Below, one piece after another: positions 59,234 to 64,000 of a stretch of 64,000 nucleotides of DNA; the stretch's first letter is position 1; each line of letters begins with the position of its first letter. A program made the translations under genes and the position numbers. The stretch covers positions 3,658,001 to 3,722,000 of the forward strand of contig NZ_CP123620.1 of NCBI RefSeq assembly GCF_029873215.1, read 5' to 3'. The notes beneath the pieces were generated by a model. That model worked only from the letters and a program-made list of their open reading frames with translations. It made no database searches and was not told the origin of the DNA. This DNA is from Nocardioides sp. BP30 (GTDB taxonomy: Bacteria; Actinomycetota; Actinomycetes; Propionibacteriales; Nocardioidaceae).

Positions 59234-59250
59234 TCTTCTTCTCCCCCGCC

Positions 59251-60432
59251 TCAGGCGCTCTGCTTGTCGGAGTTGGCCAGCTCGGCCGCCTTGTCGGCGC
59301 CGCCGTCCATGGTGTCGACGACGGTGACGAGCGGGTGGTTGAGGTCGGTCAGGATCTGGCGGCCGAGCTCGACGTTGTTGCCGTCGAGGCGGACGACGAG
59401 CGGCTTGGTGGCCTTGTCGCCGAGCAGCTCGAGCGCGCCCTTGATGCCGTTGGCCACCTCGTCGCAGGCGGTGATGCCGCCGAAGACGTTGACGAACACG
59501 GCCTTGACCTGGTCGTCGTTGAGGATGACGTCGAGGCCGTTGGCCATCACCTGGGCGTTGGCCCCGCCACCGATGTCGAGGAAGTTGGCGGGCTTGACGC
59601 CCCCGTGCGCCTCGCCGGCGTAGGCGACCACGTCGAGGGTGCTCATCACGAGGCCCGCGCCGTTGCCGATGATGCCGACCTGGCCGTCGAGCTTCACGTA
59701 GTTGAGACCGAGGTCCTTGGCCTTCGCCTCGAGCGGGTCGGCCTCCTCACGGATCTCGAACTCCTCGTGCTCGGGGTGACGGACCTCGGAGGCGTTGTCG
59801 TCCAGCGAGATCTTGCCGTCGAGTGCCTCGAGCTTGTCGCCCTCCAGGCGGGCGAGCGGGTTGACCTCGACGAGGGTCGCGTCCTCCTCGACGAACGTCT
59901 TGTACAGCGCCTGGATGAGCTCCACGGCCTGCTCGAAGACCGCCTCGGGGAACGCCGCGGTGGTGGCGATCTCGCGGGCCTTGGCCTCGTCGACGCCCTG
60001 GCCCGGGTCGATGCCGATCTGCTTGACGGCGTCGGGGTTGGTCTTGGCGACCTCCTCGATCTCCACGCCGCCCTCGACCGATGCGATGCACAGGTACTGA
60101 CGGTTCGACCGGTCCAGCAGGAACGAGAAGTAGTACTCCTCCTGGGGCGGCGTCGCCGGGGTGACCAGGACGCGGTTGACGCGCAGACCCTTGATCTCCA
60201 TGCCGAGGATGTTGCTCGCGTGCTCGAAGGCCTCGTCGGCTGTCTTGGCGAGCTTGACGCCGCCCGCCTTGCCGCGGCCGCCGGCCTTGACCTGCGCCTT
60301 GATGACGGTCACGCCGCCGATCCGCTCCGCGGCGGCCCGGGCGTCCTCGGCGGTCTCGACGACCACACCGAGGGTGGTTGCGACACCGTGCTTGGCGAAG
60401 AGCTCCTTCGCCTGGTACTCCATCAGATCCAC
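59251..60432 (-). CDS. sucC: Succinyl-CoA synthetase beta subunit
   Basis: The 393-aa subunit has an ATP-grasp fold: [17 protein letters not shown] at the start, [20 protein letters not shown], a central EVNPLARLE and C-terminal [18 protein letters not shown] and [16 protein letters not shown] strands. The GTG at 60432 gives the family N-terminus (compare M-N-L-H-E-Y-Q in E. coli); an ATG three codons later is possible. GGTGG precedes it. It is the first gene of sucCD. Confidence 0.96.
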   Translation of the reverse strand: MDLMEYQAKELFAKHGVATTLGVVVETAEDARAAAERIGGVTVIKAQVKAGGRGKAGGVKLAKTADEAFEHASNILGMEIKGLRVNRVLVTPATPPQEEYYFSFLLDRSNRQYLCIASVEGGVEIEEVAKTNPDAVKQIGIDPGQGVDEAKAREIATTAAFPEAVFEQAVELIQALYKTFVEEDATLVEVNPLARLEGDKLEALDGKISLDDNASEVRHPEHEEFEIREEADPLEAKAKDLGLNYVKLDGQVGIIGNGAGLVMSTLDVVAYAGEAHGGVKPANFLDIGGGANAQVMANGLDVILNDDQVKAVFVNVFGGITACDEVANGIKGALELLGDKATKPLVVRLDGNNVELGRQILTDLNHPLVTVVDTMDGGADKAAELANSDKQSA

Positions 60433-60621
60433 TGATCCACCATGTCTCTATGTCGGTTGTATCGGGCGAGCGGCAGGCGCGCAGAGGCGACGCGTTCGCT
60501 CGGTGATCCTCCGGCACACTAGCCCTGCCCGGACCCCACGACGACCCCCGGGGCCTTGACGTGATGCACGCCATACGGTCAGATCGAGACGAGCGCTGCC
60601 GAATCCGGGGGTAGGCGATTC

Positions 60622-60649
60622 TTGACGGGCCCGAACGGTCCGTTAGAGT
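60622..60649 (+). promoter_or_regulatory. Promoter of the M23 peptidase gene
   Basis: TTGACG (60622-60627) and TAGAGT (60644-60649) are 16 bases apart, a good housekeeping promoter. Transcription would start near 60656, after the ATG at 60651, which argues for the ATG at 60693 as the real start. Confidence 0.6.
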
Positions 60650-60692
60650 CATGGCTCGCCGTCTGAACCCCGAGCAGCGGAGCAGTGAACAC

Positions 60693-62009
60693 ATGGGTAA
60701 CCACCGAGCGGATGTCGTCGTCGACAGCCACCCCTCGGAAGAGACCCCTGAGACGTCCTCCTACGTGGGGCGGCGGCGCGCCGCTACGATCGTGGAGGTT
60801 CCCGCTCAGGCTGAGGCGCAAACCCCGCCGGCCGCGCCGTATGTCGGCAAGCGCCGGGCGGCCGTTCCCGTCGAGGAGCCGCCCGCGGAGGTCCAGCACG
60901 CCGTCCTGACCGCTCTGTCGGTCGCCGCGGCCGCGCCGGCCCAGGCTCCCGCTCCGGCCCTCGAGGCGGCCGCCCCGCTCGGCGTACCGGCTCCGCGGCG
61001 CACGTTCACGCAGGACGCTCCCGCGGTGATCGAGCCGGTCGAGACCGAGCTCGTCAAGCCGCTGGAACACCTGGCGACCTCGGTCCTCCAGACGGCGACC
61101 GAGAGCACTGTCGAGACCACGGCGTGGCGCGACCTGCGGATCGACACCGGCTCGCTGCCGCCCTTCGAGGAGACGGCCGCCTACGCCACCGACTTCGGTG
61201 CCGAGACCACCTCCCACCTTCCGATCGTCTCGATCGGCAAGCGCCGCGCCGGCGGCGGCACCGGTGCCCGCACCGGCAACCCGCTGTTCAAGCGGCTCCC
61301 CTCGGCGCCGCTCGCCCTCGGCGTCGCCTCGCTGGCGATCGCCGTCGGTGGTGCCGTCACCGCGGCGCACGCTCCGGCCCACACCACCCACGACAGCTTC
61401 GTGGCGGCCAGCGCCCTCGCCGGTGCCAGCGACGTCGGCCGGGTCGGCGCGCCCGCCGGTCGCAGCGCCACTGTCTCGCGCAGCAGCGACCGCAGCACCA
61501 GCGCCGCCGCCGACCAGGCGGTCGAGGAGCGCAACAAGGCGCTGACCAAGATCAACGACAAGGCGACCACGCAGGACCAGTTCAAGGCCGCCAACCAGTG
61601 GGGGTTGCCCATCACGGCGGGCGGCTACCACCTCACCGGCCGCTTCGACGACGTGAGCGGGCTGTGGGCCAGCGTGCACACCGGCCTCGACTTCGCCTGC
61701 CCCACCGGCACCGAGATCCACGCGGTCGCCGGGGGCACCATCACCGAGGTCGGCTGGGCGGGTGCCTACGGCAACCGCACCGTCGAGACCCTGCCCGACG
61801 GCACCGAGCTCTGGTACGCCCACCAGGTCCGCTTCGGCGCCACCGTCGGCGAGAAGGTCACCGAGGGCGAGGTCATCGGATACGTCGGCTCGACCGGCAA
61901 CACCACCGGCCCGCACGTGCACCTCGAGGTCCGCCCCGGCGGCGGCGACCCGGTCGACCCGGACACCGCCCTCAAGGCGCACGGCATCGACCCCGACGCC
62001 AACCAGTAG
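60693..62009 (+). CDS. Membrane-anchored M23 peptidase with repeated GKRRA motifs
   Basis: 438 aa from ATG 60693; an in-frame ATG at 60651 lies ahead of the expected transcription start. The cytoplasmic N-terminal 200 residues are Ala/Pro/Glu-rich and hold three similar basic motifs, YVGRRRA (24-30), YVGKRRA (50-56) and SIGKRRA (180-186). One membrane helix follows (about 203-226), then a short helical linker and a C-terminal M23 domain with HTGLDF (His329) and HVHLE (408-412), a zinc endopeptidase fold that cleaves peptidoglycan cross-links. The first zinc-ligand motif should be HxxxD, and HTGLD fits. It probably acts in cell-wall remodelling. The role of the basic repeats is unknown. Confidence 0.85.
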   Translation: MGNHRADVVVDSHPSEETPETSSYVGRRRAATIVEVPAQAEAQTPPAAPYVGKRRAAVPVEEPPAEVQHAVLTALSVAAAAPAQAPAPALEAAAPLGVPAPRRTFTQDAPAVIEPVETELVKPLEHLATSVLQTATESTVETTAWRDLRIDTGSLPPFEETAAYATDFGAETTSHLPIVSIGKRRAGGGTGARTGNPLFKRLPSAPLALGVASLAIAVGGAVTAAHAPAHTTHDSFVAASALAGASDVGRVGAPAGRSATVSRSSDRSTSAAADQAVEERNKALTKINDKATTQDQFKAANQWGLPITAGGYHLTGRFDDVSGLWASVHTGLDFACPTGTEIHAVAGGTITEVGWAGAYGNRTVETLPDGTELWYAHQVRFGATVGEKVTEGEVIGYVGSTGNTTGPHVHLEVRPGGGDPVDPDTALKAHGIDPDANQ

Positions 62010-62011
62010 CC

Positions 62012-62090
62012 GACTCGGGCCTCCGTCCCGGTTGACTCGGGCCTCCGTCCCGGTTGAGTCGGGCCTCCGTCCCGGTTGACTCGGGCCTCG
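62012..62090. repeat. 22-bp tandem repeats, family B (three full units and a partial)
   Basis: Units start at 62012, 62034 and 62056 with the core GACTCGGGCCTCCGTCCCGG, and a fourth partial unit starts at 62078. The unit is the reverse complement of the array at 8589-8654 apart from two or three bases. It begins two bases after the M23 peptidase stop. Confidence 0.88.
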
Positions 62091-62176
62091 AGGCTTGACG
62101 AAGACTTGACGGTTTTCGAGGGCAGCGTTCAGCAACGCCTCACCCGCGTATCAGTCCGGCTTGGCACCGTGGAGGC

Positions 62177-64000
62177 ATGACGACCTTCGCTCCGCCGATG
62201 GCACCGGTCGCGCCGGCCGCCACCCGCCGCCGCCTGCTCGGCTGGCGTGGTGGATCCCTGCTCGCCCTGCTGGCCGGTACCGCGCTCGCCTACCTCTGGA
62301 CGCTCTCGGAGTCCGGCTACGCCAACTCCTTCTACTCCGCCGCTGCCCAGGCCGGATCGCAGAGCTGGAAGGCCTGGTTCTTCGGCTCCCTGGACGCAGG
62401 CAACGCGATCACCGTCGACAAGCCACCGGCGTCGCTGTGGCTGATGGGCCTCTCGGTGCGGATCTTCGGGATGAGTTCGTGGAGCATCCTGGTCCCCGAA
62501 GCGCTGCTGGGCGTCGCCACTGTCTACCTGGTCTTCTTGACCGTACGCCGGGTCAACGGCCACGTCGCCGGCATCATCGCCGGTGCGGCCACAGCGCTCA
62601 CCCCCGCCGCGGCGCTGATGTTCCGGTTCAACAACCCCGACGCGATGCTGCTCTTCCTGCTCACCGCCGCGGGGTACGTCGTCCTGCGCGCCACCGAGCG
62701 GGCGTCGGGCCGGCTGGTGCTGCTGGCCGGCGTACTCCTCGGCTTCGGCTTCCTCACCAAGATGCTGCAGGCGTTCCTGGTGCTGCCGGCCTTCGCCCTG
62801 GTCTACCTGCTGGCCGCGCCGACCGGTCTGCGCAAGCGGATCCTCCACCTGCTCGGCGGCCTCGCCGCCATGGTCGTCAGCATGGGGTGGTGGGTGGCGA
62901 TCGTGGAGATCGTGCCCGCCTCGGCCAGGCCCTACATCGACGGCTCGACCGACAACTCCATCCTGCAGCTGGCCTTCGGCTACAACGGCCTCGGCCGGCT
63001 CAACGGCAACGAGACCGGCGGCCACGGCAATGCCGGCTTCAGCAGCGGCGTGGGCGTGCTGCGTCTGTTCCAGGGCGTCTCGGGCGGGATGGTCGCCTGG
63101 CTGCTGCCCGCCGCGTTGATCGTGCTCGTCGCCGGCGTCGTCGCACGCGGTCGCGCGCCGCGCACCGACCTACCCCGCGCCGCCCTGCTGATGACGGGCC
63201 TGGCGATGCTCACCACCGGCCTGGTCTTCTCCTCCATGGCCGGCATCTACCACGACTACTACACCGTCGCGCTGGCGCCGTGGATAGCGATGACGGCGAC
63301 GATCGGTGCCGCGATCCTGTGGCAGCGCCGTGCGGCGTGGCCGGCTCGCGCGGCCCTCGCAGCCGCCCTGGCGGCGAGCGCGATCTGGGCGTTCGTGCTC
63401 CTGCACCAGTCGCACGAGCAGCCGTACGACGCCCTGCGCTGGCTGGTGCTCCTCCTCGGCCTGGCCGGCACCGCCGCCCTGCTGCTCCCCTGGCGGCGCC
63501 GCCTCACCACCGCGGTGCTGGTCGGAGCGGTGCTGGGGATGTTCGTCGGGCCGGCGGCGTACTCCATCGACACGATCCGCTCGCCCCACACCGGCTCGAT
63601 CGTCACCGCCGGCCCGGTCACCTCGATGGGCTTCGGCGGCGGCTTCGGCGGCGGACCGGGCCGCCAGGGCGGTGGCCGGCCGGGCTCCGGGCAGAACGGT
63701 GCGCAGGGCGGCTTCGGCGGAGGCGGCTTCCCCGGAGGCGGCTTCCCCGGCGGCGGGACCACCGGCGGGACCACCGGTCAGGCCGGCGGCTTCCCCGGTG
63801 GCGGCTTCGGCGGTCGCGGCGGCGCCGGCGGCGGGGGCGGTCTGCTCGACGGCGCGACGGTGAACAGCCAGCTGAAGAGCCTGCTGACGAAGGACGCCTC
63901 GTCCTACACCTGGAGTGCCGCGGTGAGCGGGTCGCAGAACGCGGCGAGCTACGAGCTGGCGACCGGAACGTCGGTCATCGCGATCGGAGGCTTCAACAGC
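62177..64000 (+). CDS. GT39-type membrane glycosyltransferase (YkcA/YkcB-like), truncated by the window end
   Basis: 608 codons are present and the frame stays open at 64000. The protein has many membrane helices and the hallmarks of polyprenyl-phosphate-sugar-dependent transferases: ITVDKPPASLWLMGLS with the catalytic Asp in the first outer loop, MFRFNNPDAMLLFLL and YHDYYTVALAPWIA. After the membrane part (about residue 480) comes a long Gly-rich linker (FGGGFGGGPGR, FPGGGFPGGG) and the start of an outer domain (LLTKDASSYTWSAAVSGSQNAASYELATG), as in actinobacterial YkcA/B-like proteins. The ATG at 62177 has GGAGG close upstream. It likely glycosylates a cell-surface polymer or protein. Confidence 0.87.
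   Translation, partial: MTTFAPPMAPVAPAATRRRLLGWRGGSLLALLAGTALAYLWTLSESGYANSFYSAAAQAGSQSWKAWFFGSLDAGNAITVDKPPASLWLMGLSVRIFGMSSWSILVPEALLGVATVYLVFLTVRRVNGHVAGIIAGAATALTPAAALMFRFNNPDAMLLFLLTAAGYVVLRATERASGRLVLLAGVLLGFGFLTKMLQAFLVLPAFALVYLLAAPTGLRKRILHLLGGLAAMVVSMGWWVAIVEIVPASARPYIDGSTDNSILQLAFGYNGLGRLNGNETGGHGNAGFSSGVGVLRLFQGVSGGMVAWLLPAALIVLVAGVVARGRAPRTDLPRAALLMTGLAMLTTGLVFSSMAGIYHDYYTVALAPWIAMTATIGAAILWQRRAAWPARAALAAALAASAIWAFVLLHQSHEQPYDALRWLVLLLGLAGTAALLLPWRRRLTTAVLVGAVLGMFVGPAAYSIDTIRSPHTGSIVTAGPVTSMGFGGGFGGGPGRQGGGRPGSGQNGAQGGFGGGGFPGGGFPGGGTTGGTTGQAGGFPGGGFGGRGGAGGGGGLLDGATVNSQLKSLLTKDASSYTWSAAVSGSQNAASYELATGTSVIAIGGFNS

Overview
The window is high-GC DNA, densely packed with genes. It contains no rRNA, tRNA, insertion sequence, phage or CRISPR array that I can see. 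Gene content and order point to an actinobacterium, most likely of the Nocardioidaceae (Nocardioides-like). The clues are a methylmalonyl-CoA mutase pair with its MeaB GTPase, a monomeric isocitrate dehydrogenase, a three-gene sdhCAB operon, PerM next to purN-purH and sucC-sucD, and a nucleoside-salvage block beside sdh that resembles the pmmB-add-deoA-cdd-sdh neighbourhood of mycobacteria. The genus is an inference.

Layout. 1-2.6 kb: end of a heme oxygenase gene, a START/SRPBCC protein and a phosphosugar mutase. 2.7-5.1 kb: a GGDEF-EAL membrane protein and a small PH-domain-like membrane protein. 5.1-15.6 kb: nucleoside salvage, with deoC, a P-loop kinase fused to a C39-like peptidase domain, adenosine deaminase, a MaoC protein, thymidine phosphorylase, cytidine deaminase and a complete BMP-type nucleoside ABC importer. 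15.7-26.9 kb: the methylmalonyl-CoA mutase genes (mutA, mutB, meaB) split by a 5.9-kb gene for a giant secreted GH92 glycosidase. 27-33.4 kb: a small membrane protein, a glycosyltransferase, a LysR regulator and sdhCAB. 33.7-41.5 kb: an SCO4848-like protein, YihY/BrkB, a 2H phosphoesterase, trpS, an MFS transporter and a fused double ABC exporter. 41.6-46.9 kb: a catabolic-looking cluster of acyl-CoA synthetase, aldehyde dehydrogenase and P450 with a divergent TetR regulator. 47-54.9 kb: icd, aquaporin, a lipoprotein, a DUF3017-like protein, folD, purH and purN. 54.9-60.4 kb: perM, a sigma-factor-like protein fused to a membrane sensor, sucD and sucC. 60.7-64 kb: an M23 peptidase and a GT39-type glycosyltransferase cut by the window end.

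How the genes work together. Imported nucleosides are deaminated (cdd, add) and phosphorolysed (deoA). The resulting pentose phosphates can be isomerised by the mutase and cleaved by deoC. Methylmalonyl-CoA mutase delivers succinyl-CoA to sucCD and sdhCAB, and icd feeds the same cycle. folD, purN and purH form a one-carbon/purine block.

Points of most interest: (1) two families of 22-bp tandem repeats in gene 3' flanks, one copy lying inside the meaB coding sequence; (2) the kinase/C39-like fusion in the salvage block; (3) the sigma-like protein with its own transmembrane helix and outer domains; (4) a 15/19 match to the DtxR/IdeR iron box plus a large inverted repeat upstream of sdhCAB; (5) seven genes in which a TANNNT hexamer sits exactly six bases before the start codon, the layout of leaderless transcripts. 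All functional statements rest on reading the sequence and remembered family motifs; no database search was possible.
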